DNA of 64,000 bases, taken from JABAAE01 sp905480545 (GTDB taxonomy: Bacteria; Planctomycetota; Planctomycetia; Pirellulales; Pirellulaceae). Positions 9,023 through 19,219 of the stretch are shown in pieces; the first letter of the stretch is position 1; each line of letters begins with the position of its first letter. The notes under the pieces are model-generated. The model worked only from the letters and a program-made list of their open reading frames with translations, did not search any database and had not been told where the DNA came from. The stretch spans positions 124,001-188,000 of the forward strand of contig CALSOR010000015.1 in NCBI GenBank assembly GCA_943788025.1, written 5' to 3'. The position numbers and the translations under genes were made by a program.

Positions 9023-10594
9023 ATGAATGAAAAGCACCTTGACCTCGCTCTTCTCGAAGACCGAATTCTTTTCGACGTTTCGCCACTCGATGCGCAAGTC
9101 GTGGAGCCAGTCGTTGACTCGTTCGACGTAGACTCTGATATGGATCTGTTCAATTGGGCTGACACATCACAGTCAAGTGATTCATCGTTTATCGATTCGC
9201 AGTTTGCTGACCTTAGTGCCGCAGTATCCGCCGAACAGCAGTTGGATGAAATCGAATCGCTTTTGGTCGCGGAGATTGACTCGGACATCGCAATCAATAT
9301 CGCTGCAGAATACAAGCAGCTTATTGTTGTGGATCAGGGGGTGGATAATTACCTAGAATTAATCGACGCTGCAATCGCTTCAAATCCGCCAGAGCATTTC
9401 GAAATCATGCTGATCGATTCGTCAGATTCAGCGTTACAGCGTATCAATGAGCGTCTGTCCGAGACCTCATATTCGGCAGTCCATCTCGTTGCGCACGGCC
9501 AAGATGGAGAATTGTCGCTGGGTAATGAGGTTTGGAACCGAGACTTTGTCGCTACCCATGCGGCTGGGTTTTCCGTATGGTCTCAGAGGCTCTCGGTGGA
9601 TGCCGACTTGATGATTTATGGATGTAACGTCGCGGGAACGGAGTTTGGCGTTGCGTTTGTCAATGAACTTTCAAAAGCAACAGGAACAGACATCGCGGCA
9701 AGTTCCGATCTTTCTGGTGCAACCGAATTAGGTGGTGATTGGGATTTAGAGCATCAAACTGGAGCGATTGAGCATTCTGAAATTTTTGATTTTTCGACAG
9801 ATTCTTATTGGGTAGGACTGCTGGATATTGCAGCACCGGGCGGAACGGTCGTGACAACGGGAGGCCTTAACGGCGGGACATCGCATGACGCCGTAGCAAT
9901 CGCCGCCGATGGTGATTTCGTTGTGACGTGGACTCAAACGGGTGCCGCCAGCAATGCCCAAATATATGCACAGATGTATAATGCGGATGGGACCGCGAAG
10001 GCCGCAGCGTTCGTGGTCAATGACACAATCGCAGGTGATCGGGAGTTTGCTTCGGTCGCCAGCGATGCAAACGGAAACTTTGTAATCGTTTGGACGGACA
10101 CAACGACGGACCGAGTTTTTGGCAAGCGTTTCGCAAATGATGGTTCAGTCACCCAATCCGAATTCTTGATCGACAATCAGGCTCAAGGGGCCACGGTCGC
10201 GATGAACGACTCTGGGCAATTTGTCGTCGCTTGGGAAGAAACCAACCACACCTGGCACGTCAAGGCACAGACTTACGATGCGAGTGGAGCTGTATTACAA
10301 ACCGCATTCGTCGTAAACAGCGATGATTGGGTCGACGTCAGCGACGCGTCCGTTGACATGAATTCAGCCGGTGATTTCGCGGTCTCTTGGACTCGGGATG
10401 AAAGCTATGACAATATTTACGTTGCAAGTTTCGACATCAATGGTGGTCGGATTTACGCTGACGATATTAAGGTTGCGGATTTTTCATTGGTTCCAACGTC
10501 ATTTTCCGATGTATCGATCAACGACTTGGGAGATGTTGCGGTTAGTTATACGGGGGGGGAATTGGCTCAACGTCTGCGAACGTGCAATTGGTGA
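9023..10594 (+). CDS. Giant DUF4347/cadherin surface protein, N-terminal part (frameshifted)
   Basis: First part of an adhesin-like surface protein. It opens with MNEKHLDLALLEDRILFDVS, a planctomycete N-terminal motif (LE-x-R-x-L) that replaces a classical signal peptide. Residues about 97-245 form a DUF4347 domain (QLIVVDQGVDNY, VHLVAHGQDGELSLG, MIYGCNVAG). Then come repeats of the type GDFVVTWTQTG...AQMYNADGT, about 50 residues each, likely beta-propeller-like. The frame ends at 10594 only because of a G8 tract at 10552-10559: nine Gs would continue straight into the next open frame, giving one protein of about 1925 aa. ATG 9023 is supported by the conserved start. The neighbours are a hybrid kinase and an HD-GYP regulator in the same direction. 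Confidence 0.85.
   Translation: MNEKHLDLALLEDRILFDVSPLDAQVVEPVVDSFDVDSDMDLFNWADTSQSSDSSFIDSQFADLSAAVSAEQQLDEIESLLVAEIDSDIAINIAAEYKQLIVVDQGVDNYLELIDAAIASNPPEHFEIMLIDSSDSALQRINERLSETSYSAVHLVAHGQDGELSLGNEVWNRDFVATHAAGFSVWSQRLSVDADLMIYGCNVAGTEFGVAFVNELSKATGTDIAASSDLSGATELGGDWDLEHQTGAIEHSEIFDFSTDSYWVGLLDIAAPGGTVVTTGGLNGGTSHDAVAIAADGDFVVTWTQTGAASNAQIYAQMYNADGTAKAAAFVVNDTIAGDREFASVASDANGNFVIVWTDTTTDRVFGKRFANDGSVTQSEFLIDNQAQGATVAMNDSGQFVVAWEETNHTWHVKAQTYDASGAVLQTAFVVNSDDWVDVSDASVDMNSAGDFAVSWTRDESYDNIYVASFDINGGRIYADDIKVADFSLVPTSFSDVSINDLGDVAVSYTGGELAQRLRTCNW
10552..10559 (+). other. G8 homopolymer at the frameshift
   Basis: Eight Gs follow ATAC. In the first frame translation ends at 10594; with one more G the reading T-G-G-G-I-G-S-T-S-A-N-V-Q-L-V joins the downstream frame without a gap. 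This marks either slippage/phase variation, a mutation, or a consensus error. Confidence 0.8.
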
Positions 10595-13500
10595 ATTCAG
10601 ATGGTTCCTATGGAAATCTTCACTCCTTAGTCAATGATACAAATTCTGGAGACCAAACGAATACGTCTATCAACTTGGAGGACAACGGCGACTTCCTCGT
10701 TGTCTGGGAGGGCAACGGTTTAGGTGACAAGGACGGGATCCATGGCAAAGTCTACAACGCCAGTTTGGATCAATTTACGGCAGAAGTTACCTCGAATACT
10801 TACACGACTGGCGTTCAATCCAATGCTTCATTTGCAATCAATGACGCTGGTGATTTCGTATTGGTCTTCAGCGGTGACGGGCCTGTAGGATCAACGATTT
10901 TTGTGGCAGATTCTTTCGTGCCGAATCTGCCTCCAAGTGGAGCTAGCAATACCATCCAAACATCTGAAGATGTGACAACCACTATTTCAATCAGTGATTT
11001 CGGGTACACAGATAGTGACGGCGATCCGCTCGCCAAAATCAAGGTCCTTTCATTGCCCAGCAATGGTAGATTGTTGTTAAATGGGGAGGCCGTTTCGGTT
11101 GACGACGAAATATTGGAGTCAGAATTAAGTGCGAATCTCCTCATGTTCGAACCCAACACGGGATACGTCGGCGAAGTAGATTTTCAATTCCAAGTGTTCG
11201 ATGCCGAGAACGGAGCAATCGCTAATAACACTTTGACGATCAACGTCCATGAAGACATTGAAGTTACGTTTGACGAAGACATCGACTATTCGTTTGCTGC
11301 CACGGACTTTTCAACCGTCTTGACGATCGACCACGTCCAGATCGTTTCTCTACCTCAAAATGGCGTCTTAACTCTTTCAGGAACCGCAGTATCGACCGGC
11401 GAAAACATTTCTAAAGCCGATATCGATGCAGGAAACCTTGTATTCGAACCTGCCGAAAACCAATTTGGTGCTCCCTACGATTCGTTCGAATTTAGAATCT
11501 TTGATGGTGCTGAGTATAGTGATGAAACGTCCACCGTTTCCATTTGGGAGTCAAACTTTTCAGCCAATGCGAGTGGTTTTGTCTACGCCGACGACGTTTT
11601 TGGAACCAATGAACCAAGCGTGGTATCTGGTTTATACGATCCGAACGCAGGAATGGGCGGTGGTGGTGGATTGATTGTCGATTTGGGGCCGCACAAAACT
11701 GGAAATTCAGTATCGGGGGGCTGGACGCAAACGGTCAATGTTTTGCAAGACACGATCGTGCGGATTTCCGTTCAGCATAAAACGCAACTTTCCGACGAAA
11801 TGGACGCAGGGGAATACGCCGAGGCTGTCTTGGAAGTCAATGGCGTTCGTGTTGGAGACGGTGAGGGATCGTCCCTAAACAGGATTAATGGTGTCGATGG
11901 CAACGGATTAGACGAGGATTCAGGTTGGCAAACAAGCATCATCGAGGTCCAGCTAGATGCGGGTGCGAACACAATCGTTTTGGGTGGTGGCATGAAACAG
12001 GTGACAACGAACGATGAATGGGCAAGGGTTACGTTCGACAACGTTTCAATTGAGGAATTGGCGTTTAGCGAATTCGAAATCAAAGTGAATAGTGTCAACG
12101 ATTCACCAACTGACATTACGCTTGATAATCAATCGGTTGATGAAAATGCTGCCGGAGCGATTATTGGAAATTTAACGACCTTCGACCCTGATCCGGGAGC
12201 CACTGTAACGTACTCTGTCGATAACACGGACTTTGAAGTAGTGGGTGGGGCACTGAAATTGAAGGACGGAATTTCGCTTAATCGAGAAGACACAAATTCC
12301 GTTACTCTGCAGATCACCGCTAAAGATAACGACACATTGCAACGGATTGAAGATTTCATCATCACGGTCAACGACGTCAACGAAGCCCCGACTGCGATCA
12401 CGCTTACAAAACAGACGGTTGACGAAAATTCGGATGGCGGGGTTGTTGGCAACATCACGGTGTCGGATGAGGATGTAGGCGACACTCACGCCTATTTGGT
12501 CAGCGACTCACGTTTTGAAATCGTTGGCGGCCAATTGAAACTAAAGGCCGGTAGCACTTTGAACCATGAATTGGAAGACGCAGTACTGCTTTCAGTCGAG
12601 GCAACCGATCTGGCTGGTGATTCGGTTGATGTCAATTTGACGATTTCGATAAACGACCTAAACGAAACACCCTATGACATTACACTCGACAACTTGTCTG
12701 TCGATGAAAATGCCGTCAACGCGACAATCGGAAATTTAGGCTCGACGGACGTCGATGTGGGTGACTCGATCACTTACAGCATTTCGGACAATCGTTTCGA
12801 AGTGGTTAGCGGTTCGGTGCTGCGACTGAAGTCCGGCGTGTCACTCGACTATGAGATGGAGCCGACAGTTGCTCTAACTGTAACGGCAGCAGATGCAGGT
12901 GGATTGACCAGTAACCAAGGCTTCCTGGTTACCATAAACGACATTGATGAGGCCAATTCGGCGTACGCTTTCTCCAATAGTTATTCAGTCATTGAAGATA
13001 ATTCGGTTGGCGGTAACCTAATCAGCGACAATACGGGCGACGGAACTGATTATGGATTCGGCGCATTGGTGATGACGACGACGCCGGTTGTATTGCCCAC
13101 AAATGGAACAGTCACTTTGCTCTCCGATGGTAGCTTTAGCTACTCGCCTGACCCTGACTTTGCCGGTAGCGACTCCTTTCAATATGAAATCACCGACGCG
13201 AATAACGCTGTTGCGACGGCTACAGTTGACATATCCGTTGTTGCGGTTAACGATGCGCCCAATGACTTTACTTTTTCGAATCTGGAAATCACCGAGAACT
13301 CAGTTGACAATTCACTAATTGGAATCATCGTCGTTGATGATCCAGATGTGGGTGACACTTTCACCTATACGTTATTAGACTCTTCAGACGGTCGGTTCAG
13401 CATCGATTTGGCCGGGCAATTGCTCGTTGCCGATGGATCACGTTTAGATTTTGAAGACGTTCAATTTCACTCCATCGACGTTAGTATCGAAGATTCCGTT

Positions 13501-14799
13501 GGTGAATTTCTATTGAAGACGTTCACGGTTCAATTGCTAAACGGAAATGATGCTCCGGAGGCGAGTGGCGATTTGTTTAGTCTCAACGAGGGTGAGGCGA
13601 TCGTCGTGTCTAGTTCTGTGTTTTCAAATGACACGGATCAGGATGGTGAGGGGTTCATTGGCAAACTCTTAGACGGACCAGAACATGGCAAAATTGCGTG
13701 GAATACCAACGGAACATTTCAGTACGTGCATGATGGCAGTGAAACGACAAACGATCAGTTTGTCTACACTGTATTTGATCCCAGCGGCGCATCGGACACC
13801 GCTACGGTTTCCATTGACGTAACGCCGATGAATGACGCCCCGATTGCGGTGGGCGAGTCAACGGCGATGGTGGGGGACGGGACGTTAAGGGTCAAAATTT
13901 CAAAGCTATTGCAAAATGATTCTGACGCAGAAGGGACTGATCTGACGTTTGAAATCTTGGGTGAACCTTCCAATGGAACCGTTGAAATAAAAAATGGTCG
14001 AGTCGTTTATACTCCAGATCCTGGTTTTATCGGCAGGGAGCAAATTTTCTACCGAGTCAGTGATGGAGTCTCGTTTAGCAATAGCGTTGCGCTCGATATT
14101 AGCGTGAATCTGGCATCCTTGAATACTGGAACTTCAGTGTCAAATGAAACAGAGGAACCTGCTGCCGTCGAAGAGGAGGGCGCTTTCACCGAACAGTTTG
14201 ACGAAACCGACCAGGACAGTGAAGAAGTAGAGATTGCTGCAATCTTGGAGAGCGATGACGATGACGAAGTCGTACTGCAGCGACTTGGGCAAATGGCTGA
14301 AGCACAATCGCTCGAAAATGAATTGGGACTTCGGTCGGATAGTGATACGGAAGACGCAAAACGGTATGAGTTTACCTCTGATTTGAAAACCTCCAAATCG
14401 TTTGGCAACGATTTGGAATTCCACATGCGGTACCGTCTTGCGTCAGAACAGAATTTTAAAAATTCGTCCACGACGACGATTGATTACCAAACAGCCGGAC
14501 AGTTCGATTTTTCGTATTTGTCGCAAGATTTGGATAACTTTGATCATTCCTTTGAAATCGACGGGTCTGCAGACCAAGTGACGTTTGCAACTCTTTCCAG
14601 TATTACCGGTGCCTTAACTGTGGGCTACGTTTTGTGGATGGTTCGAGGGGGAATGTTGATGGCAAGTTTTGTTTCGTCGATTCCTGTGTGGCAATCTGTT
14701 GATCCACTAAATATCGTTGAATTTGGCTCCATTGATGGAGGTGATATCGATGAAGAATCACTTGAATCCATTGTCACTCAGTTCTCAAGCCAAGCTTAA
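10582..14799 (+). CDS. Giant cadherin-repeat surface protein, C-terminal part
   Basis: Continuation of the frameshifted adhesin-like protein (1405 aa from an internal GTG, probably not a true start). More GDF-type repeats lead into VCBS/tandem-95-like segments (SDGDPLAKIKV), a carbohydrate-binding-like region around 11560-12060, four cadherin-like repeats with DITLDNQSVDEN and DVNEAPT motifs that bind calcium in the family, and more Ig-like VCBS repeats with ND(A/S)P signatures. An acidic linker (EEPAAVEEEGAF, DSDDDDE-like) precedes a hydrophobic helix (ITGALTVGYVLWMVRGG) near the C-terminus, which likely anchors it. Companion proteins with this DUF4347-to-helix layout are often found beside hybrid kinases, as here. 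Role inferred: adhesion or matrix protein. Confidence 0.85.
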   Translation: MQLVNSDGSYGNLHSLVNDTNSGDQTNTSINLEDNGDFLVVWEGNGLGDKDGIHGKVYNASLDQFTAEVTSNTYTTGVQSNASFAINDAGDFVLVFSGDGPVGSTIFVADSFVPNLPPSGASNTIQTSEDVTTTISISDFGYTDSDGDPLAKIKVLSLPSNGRLLLNGEAVSVDDEILESELSANLLMFEPNTGYVGEVDFQFQVFDAENGAIANNTLTINVHEDIEVTFDEDIDYSFAATDFSTVLTIDHVQIVSLPQNGVLTLSGTAVSTGENISKADIDAGNLVFEPAENQFGAPYDSFEFRIFDGAEYSDETSTVSIWESNFSANASGFVYADDVFGTNEPSVVSGLYDPNAGMGGGGGLIVDLGPHKTGNSVSGGWTQTVNVLQDTIVRISVQHKTQLSDEMDAGEYAEAVLEVNGVRVGDGEGSSLNRINGVDGNGLDEDSGWQTSIIEVQLDAGANTIVLGGGMKQVTTNDEWARVTFDNVSIEELAFSEFEIKVNSVNDSPTDITLDNQSVDENAAGAIIGNLTTFDPDPGATVTYSVDNTDFEVVGGALKLKDGISLNREDTNSVTLQITAKDNDTLQRIEDFIITVNDVNEAPTAITLTKQTVDENSDGGVVGNITVSDEDVGDTHAYLVSDSRFEIVGGQLKLKAGSTLNHELEDAVLLSVEATDLAGDSVDVNLTISINDLNETPYDITLDNLSVDENAVNATIGNLGSTDVDVGDSITYSISDNRFEVVSGSVLRLKSGVSLDYEMEPTVALTVTAADAGGLTSNQGFLVTINDIDEANSAYAFSNSYSVIEDNSVGGNLISDNTGDGTDYGFGALVMTTTPVVLPTNGTVTLLSDGSFSYSPDPDFAGSDSFQYEITDANNAVATATVDISVVAVNDAPNDFTFSNLEITENSVDNSLIGIIVVDDPDVGDTFTYTLLDSSDGRFSIDLAGQLLVADGSRLDFEDVQFHSIDVSIEDSVGEFLLKTFTVQLLNGNDAPEASGDLFSLNEGEAIVVSSSVFSNDTDQDGEGFIGKLLDGPEHGKIAWNTNGTFQYVHDGSETTNDQFVYTVFDPSGASDTATVSIDVTPMNDAPIAVGESTAMVGDGTLRVKISKLLQNDSDAEGTDLTFEILGEPSNGTVEIKNGRVVYTPDPGFIGREQIFYRVSDGVSFSNSVALDISVNLASLNTGTSVSNETEEPAAVEEEGAFTEQFDETDQDSEEVEIAAILESDDDDEVVLQRLGQMAEAQSLENELGLRSDSDTEDAKRYEFTSDLKTSKSFGNDLEFHMRYRLASEQNFKNSSTTTIDYQTAGQFDFSYLSQDLDNFDHSFEIDGSADQVTFATLSSITGALTVGYVLWMVRGGMLMASFVSSIPVWQSVDPLNIVEFGSIDGGDIDEESLESIVTQFSSQA

Positions 14800-14847
14800 G
14801 CTCGGTTTTTTGGGACGTAGCCATGTGTCGATTCGAAAAGTTCCCAA

Positions 14848-17778
14848 ATGGGATGGATATCTACCAAAACACGAATAGCCATCGGATTGGTCTCGATACA
14901 AATTAGTATCGTGCTGGCCGCTTCGTCGCTGGGAATGTTTCCCAATACTGAATTGATCGAACAAGAAAACCGGGCGAAGCTATGCGAAACGCTGGCAATC
15001 TCAAGCTCGTTCTATATCGCAAGCGGTCAAACTGAATTGCTTGACGATTTATTTCAGCAAACCTGTAGTCGTAATGCGAAGCTGAAATCGATCGGATTTC
15101 GAGATCAAACAGGGACGGTTCAATCGAGCTCACCAGATCACTCGTTGAATTGGGCTGAGGCGAGTGGACGAGAGTCAACCAGTACGCACATTAGCGTTCC
15201 GATTTCCTACAAGGAAGGAAAGGTTCGGCGCGGCGGGGCGATCGAATTTGCCTTCCGACCGATTTTTGACACGAGTCACTTTGCCATCCTGCAACATCCT
15301 ACGATTGTTTTTTCCGCGTTTGTGGGTGCGGGAACCTGTCTCGCTTTTGTTCTATATTTGGGGGCAACGCTTAGGCATCTTGACCCGTCAAAAACCGTTC
15401 CAAATCGTGTTCGTAGTGCACTCGATACGTTGGTCGAAGGCCTGATGATCATGGACAGCCAAGGTCGAATCATTTTCGCGAACTCCGCATTTGAAAACAT
15501 CATCGGGATGGACACGAAAGACCTAATCGGAAGGCATGCTTCAGAATTTAGTTGGTTGGACGAAAGTGGCATGGAGCTTGAGACACTTCCATGGTCGAGG
15601 GTCGATTCCACACAAACGATCGAAGAATCATGTCTTACTAAGTTTGTGCGGACGATTGATGGCATCGAATACGAGCATATATTCAAGGTTCAGTGCACAC
15701 CGATCGGTGGATCCGAAAGCGGAAATCGGGGCGTACTTTGCAGCTTTGAAGACATCACCCTCATTGAACATCAAAAGGCTGAGCTTGCTGAATCAAAGGT
15801 TTCCGCGGAGATTGCCAACCAGGCCAAAAGTGAATTTTTGGCGAATATGAGCCATGAAATTCGAACGCCAATGAACGCTATTCTTGGCTTTACCGATATC
15901 ATGCGACGCGGCATGACGAAAAACGAAGATGAGCAGGAAGACTACCTCAACACAATTCATAGCAGTGGCACCCATTTGCTGGAACTGATCAATGACATTC
16001 TCGATCTGTCAAAGATCGAAGCTGGAAAAATGGAGCTTGAGACCATTGAGTCTTCTCCGTTTAAAATCATCGGCGAAGTGATTAGCGTTTTGCGGGGACG
16101 TGCTGAAGAAAAAGGAGTTGGGCTCGACTTTAAGGCGGTAAGTAAGTTGCCGGAAAAAATCAAAACCGACCCCGTCCGGCTTCGGCAAGTGATTACCAAC
16201 CTGGTTGGAAACGCGATCAAGTTTACCGAATCTGGCAAAGTTTCGGTCGAAGCAAAAACGTTGAATCAATCGACGATGGAAATTCGGATTATCGATTCCG
16301 GAATCGGAATGAATGAAGAGCAATTAAAAAGGATTTTCGAACCATTCTCACAGGCGGACAATTCTGTCACTCGTCGGTTTGGCGGTACGGGGCTTGGTTT
16401 ATCGATCAGTTTGAAAATCGCCAAGGCACTTGGTGGTGATTTAACTGCCGAATCTAAACCTGGTGAAGGCAGTACCTTTGTCGTCACGCTACAGATGGGT
16501 GACATTTCCGAATGCAGAATGGTCGACGCAACCGAAGCCAAAGAATTGATTCGACTTGAGCCCAAAGAACAAAATGGCAACGTCAATTCACTTACTCATT
16601 CGAAAATTCTGGTGGTCGATGATGGGGTGGCGAATCGAAAACTAATGAATTTGGTCCTTTCCCGAGCGGGGGCCACACCTGTGCTTGCAAACAATGGGCA
16701 AGAGGCATTGGATGCGGTTGAAAATGAAGATTTTGACATCATCCTGATGGATATGCAAATGCCAGTGATGGACGGCTACACAGCAACTAGCGTGCTTCGT
16801 GAACGTGGTTTTGTTAAGCCGATTTTTGCGTTAACCGCGAATGCCATGAAGGGGGATCAGGAAAAGTGCCTTGCCGCTGGCTGCAGCGGATTCCTTTCCA
16901 AGCCAATTAACATCGAAATACTGTTGCAAACTTTGGCGTCCGTGTTGGTTGATCAGCAAACATCAACCAAAGCAGCAATGACATCTGCACCGCCTGCAAT
17001 GAATACTCTCAAGGCGACCACGTTAGTGGACGTTGTTGGTGCAAAATCGATAACTGAAATGACAGGCACTTGTTCAACCGAATCACGATTGACTAACGGA
17101 AGTTCCGTGGAAAATGCTGCTGCAACAGGAGTTCAAACAGCGATGAAAAATACAAAACACCCCAAGAGCAAGATGTTAATCGATCAAGGTGAGGCGATAC
17201 TTCATTTGTGGCGGCAACAAGATTTTGTATTGCTCAAACGGCAATCGCTCGATCTCTTGGCGTTTGCAGAAAAAAATGGGATGGAAGATTTGGTTGATAT
17301 TTCGCGGCAAATGAATGAATTGATTTCCACCGATGCCAAATCCAAAATTCCATTTGTTCTTAAGAAGTTTGCCATGTGCGCAAAAACGATAATCGAAAGG
17401 CTTGATGGTGGGGGGATTGGAGCTGAGCAGGTTCAAAACGAACAGGAAGTGATCCAGAGATTTGATTTGCCGGAATATGTAGAGTCCACATTGCCGATGG
17501 ATGACCCACAACTGCGTGAGATCGTCGAGGATTTTGTTCCGCACCTGGGCAGAAAGATCTTCGAGATGGAGGCAAAATACGCGGCGAACGAATTTAACGA
17601 GCTTGCCGATACAGCTCATTGGCTCAAAGGAGCGGGGGGCACGGTTGGGTTCAATGATTTTCTCGAACCGGCCTGCAAACTGGAAAAGGCCGCCAAGCTG
17701 TCATTGAATGAGGATGTCGAAACCCACTTAATTCACATACGAAAGTTGTTCGAACGTATCAGAGTCCCGGCGATGTGA
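14848..17778 (+). CDS. Hybrid sensor histidine kinase (PAS-HisKA-HATPase-REC-HPt)
   Basis: 976-aa inner-membrane sensor. A transmembrane helix near residues 8-28, a periplasmic sensor of about 115 residues and a second helix near 148-172 are followed by a PAS domain (ALDTLVEGLMIMDSQGRIIFAN), HisKA with FLANMSHEIRTPMNAILGF (phospho-His about 336), HATPase (NLVGNAIKFT, DSGIGM, GGTGLGLSIS), a receiver (KILVVDDG, phospho-Asp about 635 in LMDMQMPVMDGY) and a C-terminal HPt (TAHWLKGAGG, His about 924). All four phosphorelay residues are present. It starts 48 bases after the adhesin stop and its stop overlaps the frame of the next gene, so the three are probably one operon. Its likely output is the downstream HD-GYP regulator; that is inference from position. 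Confidence 0.94.
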   Translation: MGWISTKTRIAIGLVSIQISIVLAASSLGMFPNTELIEQENRAKLCETLAISSSFYIASGQTELLDDLFQQTCSRNAKLKSIGFRDQTGTVQSSSPDHSLNWAEASGRESTSTHISVPISYKEGKVRRGGAIEFAFRPIFDTSHFAILQHPTIVFSAFVGAGTCLAFVLYLGATLRHLDPSKTVPNRVRSALDTLVEGLMIMDSQGRIIFANSAFENIIGMDTKDLIGRHASEFSWLDESGMELETLPWSRVDSTQTIEESCLTKFVRTIDGIEYEHIFKVQCTPIGGSESGNRGVLCSFEDITLIEHQKAELAESKVSAEIANQAKSEFLANMSHEIRTPMNAILGFTDIMRRGMTKNEDEQEDYLNTIHSSGTHLLELINDILDLSKIEAGKMELETIESSPFKIIGEVISVLRGRAEEKGVGLDFKAVSKLPEKIKTDPVRLRQVITNLVGNAIKFTESGKVSVEAKTLNQSTMEIRIIDSGIGMNEEQLKRIFEPFSQADNSVTRRFGGTGLGLSISLKIAKALGGDLTAESKPGEGSTFVVTLQMGDISECRMVDATEAKELIRLEPKEQNGNVNSLTHSKILVVDDGVANRKLMNLVLSRAGATPVLANNGQEALDAVENEDFDIILMDMQMPVMDGYTATSVLRERGFVKPIFALTANAMKGDQEKCLAAGCSGFLSKPINIEILLQTLASVLVDQQTSTKAAMTSAPPAMNTLKATTLVDVVGAKSITEMTGTCSTESRLTNGSSVENAAATGVQTAMKNTKHPKSKMLIDQGEAILHLWRQQDFVLLKRQSLDLLAFAEKNGMEDLVDISRQMNELISTDAKSKIPFVLKKFAMCAKTIIERLDGGGIGAEQVQNEQEVIQRFDLPEYVESTLPMDDPQLREIVEDFVPHLGRKIFEMEAKYAANEFNELADTAHWLKGAGGTVGFNDFLEPACKLEKAAKLSLNEDVETHLIHIRKLFERIRVPAM

Positions 17779-17918
17779 AAACGGGATTGTCGGGTCGTAT
17801 TGATTGTGGCAAATCATCGGTAGGATTATTTGCAGAAAATCAAAATGGCTATTCAGGTGAATCCCGTCACACAACGCCAGGTAAGCTAATGTTCCGAAAC
17901 CTCCTACAGGTAAAATTC

Positions 17919-19142
17919 ATGCATGGAATAACTCCCACATTAGAGCAGCCGGCTGACGAGTCGGGTTCTTTAAGAGCAGAGTCGTTGTCGGATTTCAGCT
18001 CGGTGCTTAGTTCACCTCGAGCAATTAATCCGCTGACTGAATCCGCGAAAATCATGATTGTCGACGACGAAGAGTTCAATACAAAAATAGTTCGTCGTTA
18101 TTTACAGAGCGTTGGTTACAAGAACTTTACGATTGAAACCGATTCAACCAAAGTTATTGATCGTTGTCGCATTGAGGAGCCGGACATTGTTCTGCTCGAC
18201 ATCGTGATGCCTCACTTGAGCGGAATCGATATTTTAAAAGCTCGTAACGGTGACCCCACGCTCGAGCGTATTGGGGTGATTGTAGTTAGCGCAACTTCTG
18301 ACAGTCGTGTTAAGCGTGAGGCACTTGATCTTGGTGCTATGGACTTTCTGAATAAGCCGATCGATACAAACGAGCTTTTTCCCCGTGTGCGAAATACATT
18401 GATGATCAAAGCTCATCAGGACCACTTGGCGAATTACGCTGAAATTTTGGAACAGGAAGTTGCCGAACGGACAAAAGAGCTTCGGGAGTCGAGAGAGCAG
18501 ATCATTCATTGCTTGGCTCGCGCAGCGGAATTTCGTGACAACGAAACGGGGCAGCATGTTATTCGAGTTGGAATGTATTCGCGGATCATAGCAACGGAGC
18601 TTGGCTTCGGCGAGGAAAATGCGCACAGCCTCGAGTTGGCGGCTCAATTGCATGACGTCGGAAAAATAGGAATACCGGATTCCATTTTGCTCAATCCAAA
18701 GCGATTGACTTCTGGTGAGTACGAGGTGATGCGTGGCCACTGCTCGATTGGCAAAACGATTATTGATCCTTTGACCAAAGGGGAGAAAAATTTCCTGCAG
18801 CAACACACCCAGATGGGCGCCGGTATTATGGAAGGTCAGGACTCTCCGCTTCTGATCCTGGCGTCATCGATAGCGCAGACTCATCATGAAAAGTACAATG
18901 GGACCGGATATCCGCTGGGGCTGAAAGGCGAAGAGATACCACTTGCCGGGCGGATCGTTGCCGTAGCCGATGTCTACGATGCACTCAGCAGCAATCGTCC
19001 CTACAAAAAAGCATTTTCGCAAGAAGAATGTTTTGAGATTATCTTAAACGAACGCGGAGAGCACTTTGATCCGCAATGTGTAGATGCGTTCTTTTCGAGT
19101 ATTTCTGACATTGTAGAAGTGAGTGAAAAGTATTCCGACTGA
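17919..19142 (+). CDS. Response regulator with HD-GYP c-di-GMP phosphodiesterase domain
   Basis: 407-aa cytoplasmic regulator expected to hydrolyse cyclic di-GMP on phosphorylation. Receiver: AKIMIVDDEEFNTKIV and DIVLLDIVMP (phospho-Asp about 94), with the conserved Lys in NKPID. A coiled linker leads to the HD-GYP domain: HDVGKIGIPD (about 245), GAGIMEGQ, QTHHEKYNGTGYPLGLKG and VADVYDAL, so the metal ligands and the GYP motif are intact. The frame opens at a GTG (17775) overlapping the kinase stop; I prefer ATG 17919, preceded by ACAGG, since the residues before it match nothing; ATG 17889 is another option. Co-directional with the hybrid kinase; the flagellar operon converges from the right, which fits a motile/sessile switch. 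Confidence 0.93.
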   Translation: MHGITPTLEQPADESGSLRAESLSDFSSVLSSPRAINPLTESAKIMIVDDEEFNTKIVRRYLQSVGYKNFTIETDSTKVIDRCRIEEPDIVLLDIVMPHLSGIDILKARNGDPTLERIGVIVVSATSDSRVKREALDLGAMDFLNKPIDTNELFPRVRNTLMIKAHQDHLANYAEILEQEVAERTKELRESREQIIHCLARAAEFRDNETGQHVIRVGMYSRIIATELGFGEENAHSLELAAQLHDVGKIGIPDSILLNPKRLTSGEYEVMRGHCSIGKTIIDPLTKGEKNFLQQHTQMGAGIMEGQDSPLLILASSIAQTHHEKYNGTGYPLGLKGEEIPLAGRIVAVADVYDALSSNRPYKKAFSQEECFEIILNERGEHFDPQCVDAFFSSISDIVEVSEKYSD

Positions 19143-19219
19143 TCGCTCTGGAATTGCATTGGGTCCGCAATCTGCATTTGCGCTCTGGCAATGCAGAACT
19201 TCATGTTTGCAATCAGCGT

